Shown: one piece after another, positions 1 to 7,151 of the stretch
Numbering within the stretch: position 1 is the stretch's first letter
How the letters are laid out: each line of letters starts with the position of its first letter
Notes under the pieces: generated by a model
What the model saw: only the letters and a program-made list of their open reading frames with translations
Told to the model about the DNA's origin: nothing
Databases searched by the model: none
Source of the DNA: Methanospirillum hungatei
GTDB taxonomy: Archaea; Halobacteriota; Methanomicrobia; Methanomicrobiales; Methanospirillaceae
Direction: 5' to 3'
Assembly: GCF_020216685.1 (NCBI RefSeq)
Contig: NZ_JAIWNS010000036.1
Coordinates: forward strand, 1 to 10,000
Length of the DNA stretch: 10,000 bases
Made by a program: the position numbers and the translations under genes

Positions 1-3000
1 AGTCTTTTCACAGGATGAATCAGGAACACTCCGACAGGTACCTGATAGCGAATTACGTCTGGATCTTCCGTCAGGCATATCCGAATTTCTATCAATCTCT
101 CCCATAACAGCAAGAGGGGTCCTGAATGCAGCCATAACACAGACCGGTCCAACTGATCTGAAAGAGATTGAGTTCTCCCTCCATGCTTCGGTTCATGAGG
201 ATGCCGTACCCCCACAGACGATCACGGTAGGTTTCAACGCTTCTGCATCCGGATCAATCGAGACACGATTCGAGAGTGACAAAAATACCATCTCTCCCTT
301 TCTCATAACTGATCGTGCGATCCTTTTGGTCAGGCTCAGCTCATACACCCTTAAAGCACCGATCTGGACCTTTGAACGGGCACAACCGGATGGATGGCTT
401 GATGAACCCAGCACTCCGGTTGATTATGGTGACGGATGGACTGCGGTTGCCCTAAAGGCCACCCCTCCGGACCCGGAGTACACCGGTGATCCCCCGGAAT
501 CAGAAGATATCATGATCACCGCAACTTTGGGGAATACCCGTTCAGGGCCCGTCTCTGTCCCGGTGCTGCTCCTGAAAAGGCCAAAAATCGAGGCAGATAC
601 CTATCAGGTCACGTTGGTAAAAGGAATAAATGAGACTGTGAAAGTTCAGGTCCGGATTGAGCATGGCGGGTCTGATTCATGGGTCTTTGCAATTGATCCT
701 GAAAAAACACTCAACCTTGTCAATGCAACCATTACTGTTCTGGATGACACCCATGCAGAGATAACCGTGACAGAACAGGATTCCCTTGATGAGCATACTG
801 AGGGGATGTATGACCAGGAGACTTTCATAATCACCGCATCACCCCGTTCAGGAGAACTCTCCTTTCCTCTGGAATGCCATATAACCGTCACCATCTCAAA
901 AGAGGGCCTATTCATAGATACCATCGCCAGACGGAAGGATACCGGAATGTATCATGTCCCGGTGCCGAATTCACAGATGGATTCTACTGCTCTTCTGGAT
1001 TTTTATTACCTGGTCCTCACCGAAGATAACCAGATAATTTCTCATACTTCTGCCATCACCGACCCAAACCCTCTGGATTTTACTATCATGGAGGATGAAA
1101 AGACCACTTCCTATAATGCAGCCAAGGGATCTGGTCTTACCTTTGTATCCTCCGGAGTAAGGCAACTCAATACCCCTTCCGCGGTCTATTCAGTCTCGAT
1201 GACCCGTCCGATACCCTTTGACGGAACCCCGATTCCAGTCAGGTGCCGTGCAACGGTAAAAAACCATGCAGGTTCTGAAGAGACCGGATATTGTGACTTC
1301 ATGCTTGCCCTTGAGACCGATAATGTCAATCCGGGGAGTGCCAGCTGGGAGATTGAAGTCCGCCGGTGTGAGCGTATCATCAACACCATGGCACCAGAGC
1401 AGGCCAGACCAGAACTTCATGCCCTCCTCTCCAAACGAAAACAGGTCCTTGGCGTTGAAGGGCTCGTGCAGTTCAGATGGATGATCTATAACCGGGCGTA
1501 CCGGCTCTGTCTTGAGGAGGCACAGGATTACCTGGATGCAGCAAACCGGTATGACCAGATCATCGAGGTCCTGGAATGGATACAGTGGGCCGGAGATCTC
1601 GCCTTTAATGCTGCTCTTGGAACGGTGGTCGGCCCATTTGGGGCGATCGCAGTCAATCATATAAAGGGGAAGATCCTGGGTGCTCTTGAAGCCTACCAGA
1701 TGGGAACTCCTCCGGAGGCTTTTATCAGTTTCAATGATATCAAGGGCATAACCGAAGGAAAACTTATCGATCCGGATCAACTGGCAAAACTCACCGGTGA
1801 CCGGAGATGGCTTGCATGGGGACTGTTTGCCGGGTATCACTTCTTAAAAACCCTGGTCCATGGAGAACCACCGAACAACACAGTGGTAGGAGCAGCCAAG
1901 GAGACCGCCCGCCAGCTGAGGGATGAGGTTATTGCAGACTGGCTGAATAGTACGGTAAAAACCCATGGAGCAAAACCGGTTTCTGACATCATCAGGGGTG
2001 GGAAAGGAGAGCCCGACGGAAAGAAGAAACCAGATGTGACTCAGAAAAAACCCGTACCGGAGGGAAAACCAGGAGATGAAAACGCAAAGGAAGAAGGCAA
2101 AAAGAAGCCGGATGAAGTGAAGGAGAAAGAGGAAACCGGAAAAGAGAAGGAAGGACCTGAAGGGAAGGATAAGCCGGATGAGAAGAAACCCGGTGATGAA
2201 AAGCCTAAAGACGGGAAAAAGACAGCAGATGAGAAATTAAAGGAAGCAACCTCCGAATATGATCGGTTGAAATCTGAATATGATGCAATAAAGGACAAAT
2301 CATCAAAAGAAGCAAAAGAGGCCGCGAAAAGACGTGATAATGCACGACTGGCTATGGAGAAGGCAAAGGCAGAATCTCTGGCAGATAAGAACATCGCCGA
2401 TTCTCAAAAGGAAGTGGATGCACGGGAGAAGATTAAGTTCGAAGAAGGGAGGAGGGAAGGCCGGAACAAGGTCAATGAGCTCAAAGATGCCTGGGAGAAT
2501 CTTCAGAAGAATCCGGATGATCCTGTTGCGAAAAAACGATTCTCCGAGGTCTGTGAGAAGGTGCAAAAGGACAAGCATGCCATGCATGTCCTCAATGATG
2601 AACCCCACATACTTGATGGAAAAACCAGAAACCCTGGTGAAGAAAGTCCGCTCCGACGAGACTTCAATGAACACTGGAGACAGACCTATGACAATGTGGA
2701 CCGGAGGGTAAAGCAGCGAATCGCAGACCAGCTGAATCAGAACCTGAAACCAGGTGAGAGACCATATAGTCCGGATGATATTGAGATTGCAAAGATCACC
2801 AATGTGAAAGATGCAGCACCCAGAACTCCAGACCAGGAGAGCACGAAATCCACCTTTGACCGTGATGTCACCTACAGGAAACCAAAGCAGCAGATGAGGA
2901 TAGATCCCCATACCGGAAAGGCAGTCATAGACATCAAAACGGGCCAGCCGGTGTATGATCCTGTCATCGATCCCAAGACCGGAAAACCGGAGATGGAGGA

Positions 3001-3769
3001 TGTTAAAAGCACCAATGAACCGATCAGGGATGCGAAGGGACATACACGGACGGAGAACGGAAAACTCGTGGAACAGGAGGGAACCGGCTCACGGGATATC
3101 TACAACCAGGAATTTTACCGCGAGCGACATGGAGAGTACCCGTATAAGACTGATGCAAGCGGAAGAGTTATCACGGGGCCTGACGGAAAACCGGTCATCG
3201 ATCAGGCAAAATGCAATGAATATGCTGAACACATGGATCAGACAGTTACTGACCGGTTCCATACCGATGCATATGGGGGAGGAAAGGAGGATATCGGCCC
3301 GGCAACACGGGGAGACATGAAAGGCAAACCCTATAAGGATCTTGAAGCGACAACCCGCACCATGGAGACAAAGGTATATGAATGGTATGACCGGGCCGAA
3401 AAGGCAACTAAATCAGGAGATCCTAAAGCAGCCGGGGCGTACAAGGAGGAAGGAATGCGACAACTGACCAAACAGTTTAAAAACCAGATTGAACCGGTTG
3501 TGAATAAATACAACGAACTTGCCGGGTATCCGGATCCTCCCATTGCACGAATACCGGAGAATGTCCGTGCCGGTGTTGAGATCATGAACCGGGTCGGAAA
3601 AGATGGATTTACTCCTGCAGATGCCGAAGCAGCACTTGCCCATATGGGCGAATCCCCCCGAAGCATCATTCAGAAGATGTCAGGCATCCTTGAATCAGGT
3701 CAGAAACATATGTCAGCAGGTCAAAAACAGCAGTTATTCGAATATCTGAAGACCCTTCCCGAAGGCTAG
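1..3769 (+). CDS. Very large modular protein, 5' end outside window (Ig-like region, hydrophobic helices, charged linker, coiled coil, unique C-terminal domain)
   Basis: The frame is open from the first bases to the TAG at 3767, giving at least 1255 residues; the true start lies to the left. A TTG at 326 could be read as a start, but the frame upstream is uninterrupted and protein-like, so it is internal. Visible parts, numbered from the window edge: about 1-480, beta-rich alternating sequence like stacked Ig-like domains; about 490-640, helical, with a glycine/alanine-rich hydrophobic stretch (about 531-551, GDLAFNAALGTVVGPFGAIA) and a second near 605-620; about 666-746, a Lys/Glu/Pro/Gly-rich linker with many KKP/DEKK units; about 746-840, a heptad-like coiled coil; about 867-1255, a charged C-terminal domain. 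I do not recognise the family. The order (long stalk, membrane-active-looking helices, linker, distinct tail) resembles large secreted or polymorphic-toxin-like proteins, but no catalytic motif is evident. It precedes two zinc-ribbon genes, nine bases from the first, probably one operon. Confidence 0.85.
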   Translation, partial: VFSQDESGTLRQVPDSELRLDLPSGISEFLSISPITARGVLNAAITQTGPTDLKEIEFSLHASVHEDAVPPQTITVGFNASASGSIETRFESDKNTISPFLITDRAILLVRLSSYTLKAPIWTFERAQPDGWLDEPSTPVDYGDGWTAVALKATPPDPEYTGDPPESEDIMITATLGNTRSGPVSVPVLLLKRPKIEADTYQVTLVKGINETVKVQVRIEHGGSDSWVFAIDPEKTLNLVNATITVLDDTHAEITVTEQDSLDEHTEGMYDQETFIITASPRSGELSFPLECHITVTISKEGLFIDTIARRKDTGMYHVPVPNSQMDSTALLDFYYLVLTEDNQIISHTSAITDPNPLDFTIMEDEKTTSYNAAKGSGLTFVSSGVRQLNTPSAVYSVSMTRPIPFDGTPIPVRCRATVKNHAGSEETGYCDFMLALETDNVNPGSASWEIEVRRCERIINTMAPEQARPELHALLSKRKQVLGVEGLVQFRWMIYNRAYRLCLEEAQDYLDAANRYDQIIEVLEWIQWAGDLAFNAALGTVVGPFGAIAVNHIKGKILGALEAYQMGTPPEAFISFNDIKGITEGKLIDPDQLAKLTGDRRWLAWGLFAGYHFLKTLVHGEPPNNTVVGAAKETARQLRDEVIADWLNSTVKTHGAKPVSDIIRGGKGEPDGKKKPDVTQKKPVPEGKPGDENAKEEGKKKPDEVKEKEETGKEKEGPEGKDKPDEKKPGDEKPKDGKKTADEKLKEATSEYDRLKSEYDAIKDKSSKEAKEAAKRRDNARLAMEKAKAESLADKNIADSQKEVDAREKIKFEEGRREGRNKVNELKDAWENLQKNPDDPVAKKRFSEVCEKVQKDKHAMHVLNDEPHILDGKTRNPGEESPLRRDFNEHWRQTYDNVDRRVKQRIADQLNQNLKPGERPYSPDDIEIAKITNVKDAAPRTPDQESTKSTFDRDVTYRKPKQQMRIDPHTGKAVIDIKTGQPVYDPVIDPKTGKPEMEDVKSTNEPIRDAKGHTRTENGKLVEQEGTGSRDIYNQEFYRERHGEYPYKTDASGRVITGPDGKPVIDQAKCNEYAEHMDQTVTDRFHTDAYGGGKEDIGPATRGDMKGKPYKDLEATTRTMETKVYEWYDRAEKATKSGDPKAAGAYKEEGMRQLTKQFKNQIEPVVNKYNELAGYPDPPIARIPENVRAGVEIMNRVGKDGFTPADAEAALAHMGESPRSIIQKMSGILESGQKHMSAGQKQQLFEYLKTLPEG
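2903..3199 (+). repeat. Degenerate D-x-x-T-G-K-P type amino-acid repeats inside the large protein
   Basis: Within the C-terminal part of the large protein, short units of the form DPxTGKP recur: DPHTGKAV, DIKTGQPV and DPKTGKPE at 2903-2989, then GPDGKPV near 3175-3195. The DNA also repeats in part (accggaaa-type blocks). Such units are typical of flexible or beta-hairpin linkers in large extracellular bacterial proteins. Here they separate two predicted helical parts of the C-terminal domain. Confidence 0.5.
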
Positions 3770-3778
3770 AGGCACTCT

Positions 3779-4576
3779 ATGACTACAAAAAAATGTCCGG
3801 CATGCGGTCAGGATAATTCACAAGGAGCGAAGTTCTGCAGATCCTGTGGTACTCTGCTCCAGAACGGATCACAAGGTGTTAATCCTGATGTTGGCAAAGG
3901 CTTCGGTGATTCCTTCCAAAAAGCGACTGAGATCCTTGATACCGTCGCATCCACCGCTTCAAAAATAGAATCAACGGTGACAAAGGCTGCACAGATTGGG
4001 ACTGCTGCCCAGGAGATCTCGCAGGTAATTGTCCGTCCACCGGCTGAATGGCAGGTTGTCGTCGGAGACATCCTTCCTGCAGCAGGTGAGAAGATCATGG
4101 AACAGGGAGTGAAAACGGCAGAACAGAAAGTTCAGCAGGTGGTACGTCAGAAGATTACAGACGTTCTTTCTGACATCCCTCTCTCCGGAAAACGTGAATC
4201 TGATCGTTTAAATAATCTCCCTGAAACCTTTGTTCCAAGTGAAACTTCCCAAAAATCAAGTACACACTTTCTCTGCCCATCCTGTAAACAACCGGTAAAT
4301 CCTGGAGTAAAATTTTGTAAAACGTGCGGAGCCCGGATACCTGACAAAAAACCCTCATCTTCAGTCCAGACCAGCAGGGTAGATCCAAATCTCTCCGTCT
4401 GTACTTACTGTAAAGCGCCACTCTCCCCAGAAGAGAAGTTTTGCAGGCACTGTGGAAAACCGGCAAGGCCATCTGCTCAAACTGACAGGAAAAACTCTGC
4501 CCCGGTCTGTCCATCATGCGGGAAGGATCTGAAACAGGGAGCAAAATTCTGCAGACATTGTGGAACAAAGATATGA
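3779..4576 (+). CDS. Protein with four zinc ribbons and a central helical region
   Basis: A 265-residue protein. Four zinc ribbons all have the spacing C-x2-C-x10-C-x2-C: Cys6/9/20/23, 166/169/180/183, 208/211/222/225 and 244/247/258/261. All share a K/A-F-C-x-x-C-G ending (KFCRSCG, KFCKTCG, KFCRHCG twice), so they arose by duplication. Between ribbons 1 and 2 (about 38-135) lies an Ala/Thr/Gln-rich amphipathic helical stretch with no Cys. This is the common archaeal and bacterial double-zinc-ribbon type; the metal is structural, and the partner may be protein or nucleic acid. ATG 3779 follows an AGAGG at 3768-3772 that overlaps the stop of the upstream gene, so translation is probably coupled. 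No membrane helix or signal peptide is seen. The exact role is unknown; the operon position suggests work with the large protein before it and the membrane zinc-ribbon protein after it. Confidence 0.85.
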   Translation: MTTKKCPACGQDNSQGAKFCRSCGTLLQNGSQGVNPDVGKGFGDSFQKATEILDTVASTASKIESTVTKAAQIGTAAQEISQVIVRPPAEWQVVVGDILPAAGEKIMEQGVKTAEQKVQQVVRQKITDVLSDIPLSGKRESDRLNNLPETFVPSETSQKSSTHFLCPSCKQPVNPGVKFCKTCGARIPDKKPSSSVQTSRVDPNLSVCTYCKAPLSPEEKFCRHCGKPARPSAQTDRKNSAPVCPSCGKDLKQGAKFCRHCGTKI

Positions 4577-4595
4577 ACGGATATCATCAGAACAC

Positions 4596-4603
4596 AGGTG
4601 ATC
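4596..4603 (+). promoter_or_regulatory. Strong Shine-Dalgarno that sets the start of the zinc-ribbon membrane protein
   Basis: AGGTGATC is an exact complement of the archaeal 16S rRNA 3' end (GATCACCT). Its GGTG core ends 5 bases before ATG 4606. This favours 4606 over the in-frame ATG at 4573, which overlaps the upstream stop as ATGA but has no comparable site in front. Confidence 0.7.
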
Positions 4604-4605
4604 AT

Positions 4606-5262
4606 ATGACTGCATGTCCTCATTGTGGATCAGATCTCCCTCCTGACAGTGCATTCTGCCAGGAGTGTGGAAAACCGGTATCAATTACAGAACAATCATC
4701 ATCAGACTCGATGATCTGGACCGCACAGATACCGGTGATTACCAGTTCGGTTGTCGTCAAACAACTGGGAATGGCTCTGGGTGCAGGGTTTCTTGTGGTA
4801 TTTGTCATCATCCTGTTCGCCCATCCCGGAGCTGCACTCTCTGTCGCACCCATCCTGTTTGTCATCTGGGCCTTCTTATTCGGACTGTCCCTGTTTATCG
4901 CCGGAATATACCAGAAAGCAACGAAAGGGGGGCCTGATGCAGTCTTCGCCGTGACCCCTGAAGGAATCGGCTATGCTGCGGGGGAGACTATCAAAAAGAT
5001 CAACCGGCTTACTGCCATCGGATCTGTTGCCGGCGGGTCACTCACCGGCCTTGGAGGCAGCATGATAAACATCTCCCGTGAGATGGATTCAATTCCCTGG
5101 GATGAGATAAGGTCCATATCATACCAGAACCGGGAGCGGACCATCGTTGTGTACAGAAAAATTCTGATCTCTCCTATCATGCTGGCATGCACGAGAGAGA
5201 ATTTCAACCAGGTAAAAGAGCTGATATCCCGGTATGCACCGCCCGGAACGATCAAAGGATAA
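4606..5262 (+). CDS. Membrane protein: N-terminal zinc ribbon, two transmembrane helices, PH-like domain
   Basis: A 218-residue protein from ATG 4606. Order: zinc ribbon with Cys4/7/18/21 (CPHCG...CQECG, same spacing as in the preceding gene); a Ser-rich linker; two hydrophobic helices at about 54-72 and 78-101; then a soluble domain at about 112-212. That domain starts FAVTPEGIGY and contains IPWDEIRSI (163-171), the pattern of bacterial/archaeal PH-like domains next to membrane helices, and ends in a helix (FNQVKELISRYAPPG). The product is probably an integral membrane protein with both soluble parts on the same face. The 29-base gap to the upstream gene and shared ribbon type make it the third gene of the unit. 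An alternative start at 4573 would add 11 residues but lacks a good ribosome site. Specific function is unknown; a membrane scaffold or anchor for zinc-ribbon partners is a guess. It ends three bases from the stop of the convergent small gene. Confidence 0.85.
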   Translation: MTACPHCGSDLPPDSAFCQECGKPVSITEQSSSDSMIWTAQIPVITSSVVVKQLGMALGAGFLVVFVIILFAHPGAALSVAPILFVIWAFLFGLSLFIAGIYQKATKGGPDAVFAVTPEGIGYAAGETIKKINRLTAIGSVAGGSLTGLGGSMINISREMDSIPWDEIRSISYQNRERTIVVYRKILISPIMLACTRENFNQVKELISRYAPPGTIKG

Positions 5263-5265
5263 TGG

Positions 5266-5457
5266 TTATTCCCGGTACAATACAAAGAGCAGGATTCGTG
5301 CACCAATATATCCGGTAAACGCCAGAATAAGGGCAACTTCTGCATCATGCAGAATCAGTGAGCCAAAAAGCATACCGGAAAGGGCCACCAGACATACCAC
5401 GAGGTACCGAAGGGTTGCCCACTGAATAGTAAAATGCCATGCTCCTCTGATCTTCAT
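5266..5457 (-). CDS. Small two-helix membrane protein
   Basis: A 63-residue product starting MKIRGAWHF. Two hydrophobic helices (about 16-36 and 41-59) are separated by a short acidic turn (HDAE), and the protein ends LLFVLYRE. Codon choice (CTG, CTT, CGG, ACC) is like that of the neighbours, which supports a real gene. The start has no Shine-Dalgarno, but a CTTTTAAC box lies 27 bases upstream, fitting a leaderless mRNA. It sits 60 bases downstream of hisG on the same strand and is convergent with the zinc-ribbon membrane gene, 3 bases apart. I do not recognise a family and no function can be given. The main doubt is the short length. Confidence 0.55.
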   Translation of the reverse strand: MKIRGAWHFTIQWATLRYLVVCLVALSGMLFGSLILHDAEVALILAFTGYIGARILLFVLYRE

Positions 5458-5480
5458 ATATCTGCATTAACAGAGAACCG

Positions 5481-5488
5481 GTTAAAAG
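5481..5488 (-). promoter_or_regulatory. Candidate TATA box for the small membrane protein gene
   Basis: Read on the minus strand the box is CTTTTAAC, centred about 27 bases before the ATG ending at 5457. Archaeal TATA boxes lie about 25-27 bases before the transcription start, so the message would begin at or next to the start codon. The gene could instead be read through from hisG. Confidence 0.35.
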
Positions 5489-5517
5489 TGATGGTACAGG
5501 ATGATAAATTCCTGATG

Positions 5518-6390
5518 TTATCTCACAATCTTGGTGATTGGTATCTCCAGGATATCCTCTGCCCCGGCAGCCTTCAATTCAGGTATCAGAGTATTTACCT
5601 TACTCTTCAGGACCACGGTCTCAAGGCTGAAATAATCGATACCATGAAGTTTTGCGACGGTTGGCTTCTTTAATGCCGGAAGGTTTGCAACGATTGAATC
5701 AAGTGATGCTGCCGGGACATTCATCGAGATGAGTACTTTATTCCTGGCATCGATAACGCCCATAAGGAGGGTTACTATCTCTTCTATCTCCTTTCTCTTG
5801 ACCGGATCCTCAAAACTTGCGATATTTGCAATGATGGTCGTGTATGACTCCATGATCTGCCCGATGATCTTCAGACCGTTCTTCCGAAGGGTCGTTCCGG
5901 TCTCAGTCAGGTCAACAACCACATCCATAAGGTCAGGAACCTTTGCTTCACTGGCACCATAGGACGGAAAAAGTCGGACAGGAATGTTTAATTTTTCAAA
6001 AAAGTCCTTGGTCAATTTAGGATATTCGGTAGTAATCCGGCTGTCCGGGCGAATTTCACTGACGGTTGAGATAGGCTCACTCTGATGGACGGCGACTACA
6101 ATTTTGACAATACCTGGCCCTGTTTTGCTGTAGTTAAGTTGTGCCACCTCTTTTACCTGTGCTCCGGATTCATGGATCCAGTCAAGACCTGATATCCCCA
6201 TATCGAAATATCCCATCTCAATATAGGTCGGTATCTCCTGGGGCCGTAATATTTTGACCTTTCCTATCCGTGCATCATTGATCTGCGGATTGTAATCACG
6301 GTCAGTTCTCCTGACCTCAAGGTCGGCTTCTTTAAAGAGCTGGAGTGTCTGTTCTTCAAGGCTCCCTTTTGGGAGTGCGATGTTAATCAT
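5518..6390 (-). CDS. hisG: ATP phosphoribosyltransferase, long form (HisG_L), histidine step 1
   Basis: A 290-residue protein, the usual length of the long HisG form, which carries its own C-terminal ACT-like regulatory domain and does not need HisZ. It joins ATP and PRPP to give phosphoribosyl-ATP, the committed and histidine-inhibited step, in the cytoplasm. Diagnostic parts: N-terminus INIALPKGSLEEQTLQLF; GYFDMGISGLDW (60-71); the PRPP-binding stretch DVVVDLTETGTTL (156-168); C-terminal regulatory domain about 214-290. ATG 6390 was chosen because family members begin at this point. The frame extends to an ATG at 6447, but the extra 19 residues (rich in Cys, His, Ser) are not protein-family-like. 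No Shine-Dalgarno precedes 6390; a TATA-like box about 25 bases upstream fits a leaderless mRNA. It is divergent from hisI, with no other his genes between. Confidence 0.95.
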   Translation of the reverse strand: MINIALPKGSLEEQTLQLFKEADLEVRRTDRDYNPQINDARIGKVKILRPQEIPTYIEMGYFDMGISGLDWIHESGAQVKEVAQLNYSKTGPGIVKIVVAVHQSEPISTVSEIRPDSRITTEYPKLTKDFFEKLNIPVRLFPSYGASEAKVPDLMDVVVDLTETGTTLRKNGLKIIGQIMESYTTIIANIASFEDPVKRKEIEEIVTLLMGVIDARNKVLISMNVPAASLDSIVANLPALKKPTVAKLHGIDYFSLETVVLKSKVNTLIPELKAAGAEDILEIPITKIVR

Positions 6391-6408
6391 AGAACAATAG
6401 AAGGAGTG

Positions 6409-6420
6409 ATATGAATTAAA
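6409..6420 (-). promoter_or_regulatory. Candidate TATA box for hisG
   Basis: On the minus strand the sequence is TTTAATTCATAT, centred about 25 bases before the chosen hisG start at 6390. This would place the transcription start at or within a base or two of the ATG, giving a leaderless message. That agrees with the lack of a ribosome-binding site and argues against the longer reading frame starting at 6447. Confidence 0.4.
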
Positions 6421-6617
6421 CCCTGACGGTTTGCATCTGTGTTCCATCTATCCCTAAAAAATCCTGAAACATTATCGAAAATTTTTTCTCCAATGATTTT
6501 CCGATTGTCTGATCGCTCCATATTGCATGGGAATGAGAAGAGAAACGCTGCCGCCATTGAAGTAGTGCACTCTTTGATATTCCTCCCTGAAGATTTTTAG
6601 GTTACTGGCTATGAAAG

Positions 6618-6656
6618 GGATGAAATTCATTATATAAGGAGTATATTGGATGAAAT
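6618..6656 (+). repeat. Direct repeat GGATGAAAT, 30 bp apart, in the hisG-hisI intergenic region
   Basis: GGATGAAAT occurs at 6618-6626 and again at 6648-6656, exactly 30 bases apart (close to three helix turns). A TTATATAAG TATA-like box (6629-6637) lies between the copies. The second copy overlaps the left arm of the palindrome at 6655-6672. It may be a regulator site or chance in an AT-rich spacer. Confidence 0.35.
6629..6637 (+). promoter_or_regulatory. TATA-like box in the his intergenic region
   Basis: TTATATAAG is among the best matches in the window to an archaeal TATA box. It is nearly symmetrical, so direction cannot be read. On the plus strand it would start a transcript near 6657-6662, about 120 bases before hisI, inside the palindrome at 6655-6672. 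It could drive hisI with a long leader. Confidence 0.3.
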
Positions 6657-6672
6657 CCGTCAATTGGCGGAT
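6655..6672. promoter_or_regulatory. Near-perfect 18-bp palindrome, candidate operator
   Basis: ATCCGTCAATTGGCGGAT reads the same on both strands except for one symmetric pair of positions (16 of 18 match). The size and symmetry suit a dimeric winged-helix or helix-turn-helix regulator. It lies between the divergent hisG and hisI genes, just after the TTATATAAG box and about 43 bases before the TTTAAA box of hisI. No regulator gene is visible nearby. Confidence 0.4.
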
Positions 6673-6714
6673 ATATTAGATGACCTTTTTTACCTTGTTT
6701 AAAAAATGAACAGA

Positions 6715-6720
6715 TTTAAA
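6715..6720 (+). promoter_or_regulatory. Candidate TATA box for hisI
   Basis: TTTAAA in an A-rich context (AAAAAATGAACAGATTTAAACC). It would place the transcription start near 6743 and leave a leader of about 40 bases before ATG 6783. A second candidate, TATACT at 6745-6750, would give a leader of about 10 bases. The sequence does not decide between them. Confidence 0.3.
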
Positions 6721-6782
6721 CCTCATCTGATCAAACTGTACGAGTATACTTCTTATTCGTGTACCAGAGAGATGGAAATACC

Positions 6783-7151
6783 ATGATTACGATTAATTTT
6801 GACGAAAAGGGATTGGTTCCGGTTATTGCGCAGGATGCCACAACAAAAGATGTACTGATGCTTGCATATGCCAATAAGGAGGCTGTGGATCTGACCCAGT
6901 CAACCGGATATGCCCACTACTACAGCAGGAGCAGGAATAAACTCTGGAAGAAAGGAGAGGAATCCGGACATCTCCAGAAGGTTCATGAGATCCTGGTTGA
7001 TTGTGATGAGGATGCGGTCATCTACCTCGTGGATCAGCTCACCGCAGCGTGTCATACAGGATACCGGTCATGCTTTTACCGAAGGCTTGACGGGACGGTC
7101 TCCGGAGAGCGGATGTTTGACCCTAAAGAGGTTTACAAGAAAAAAGAATAA
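6783..7151 (+). CDS. hisI: Phosphoribosyl-AMP cyclohydrolase (HisI), histidine step 3
   Basis: A 122-residue cytoplasmic enzyme that opens the adenine ring of phosphoribosyl-AMP in histidine synthesis. The family signature is complete: W55-[14 protein letters not shown] with Asp73, Cys74, Asp75 and Asp77 (metal ligands), ACHTG with Cys90 and His91, and SCFYR with Cys97. The three Cys are the expected zinc ligands at the dimer interface. It is a stand-alone cyclohydrolase with no fused HisE (phosphoribosyl-ATP pyrophosphatase) domain, which is usual in archaea. Start ATG 6783 gives [18 protein letters not shown], the normal N-terminus; an in-frame GTG at 6759 would add eight unconserved residues. 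A T-run just past the stop (7152-7156) may end the transcript. hisG is the divergent neighbour; hisE and the other his genes are not in the window. Confidence 0.95.
   Translation: MITINFDEKGLVPVIAQDATTKDVLMLAYANKEAVDLTQSTGYAHYYSRSRNKLWKKGEESGHLQKVHEILVDCDEDAVIYLVDQLTAACHTGYRSCFYRRLDGTVSGERMFDPKEVYKKKE

Noticed and set aside
2041..3043. Long open frames on the minus strand opposite the giant gene
   Set aside because: They are Phe/Ser/Leu-rich mirror images of the Lys/Glu-rich plus-strand coding sequence and have no domain features.
5497..5514. A small hairpin (CAGGA ... TCCTG) downstream of hisG as a terminator
   Set aside because: The stem has only five base pairs, and no T-run follows on the minus strand.
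6401..6419. A plus-strand AAGGAGTGAT followed by ATG at 6411
   Set aside because: The reading frame stops after two codons (ATG AAT TAA), and the region is the minus-strand hisG promoter.
6391..6447. N-terminal extension of HisG from ATG 6447
   Set aside because: The 19 extra residues are unlike HisG proteins, and a TATA-like box lies inside this stretch, pointing to the ATG at 6390.
6472..6663. A 63-codon open frame on the minus strand between the his genes (TTG start, contains NGGSVSLLIPMQYG)
   Set aside because: Weak start, no ribosome site, no family match, and it overlaps the regulatory-looking cluster. It could be an old remnant but cannot be supported as a gene.
6636..6676. A possible leader peptide: AAGGAG followed by ATG at 6650 and eight codons (MKSVNWRIY), then a T-run at 6685-6690
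   Set aside because: The nearest TATA box would start transcription after the AAGGAG site, the peptide holds no His codons for attenuation, and leader-peptide attenuation is not expected in archaeal his genes.
6737..6764. An inverted repeat around GTACGAGTATA ... TATTCGTGTAC before hisI
   Set aside because: The arms match only with bulges (four outer bases plus scattered matches), too weak to call an operator or hairpin.
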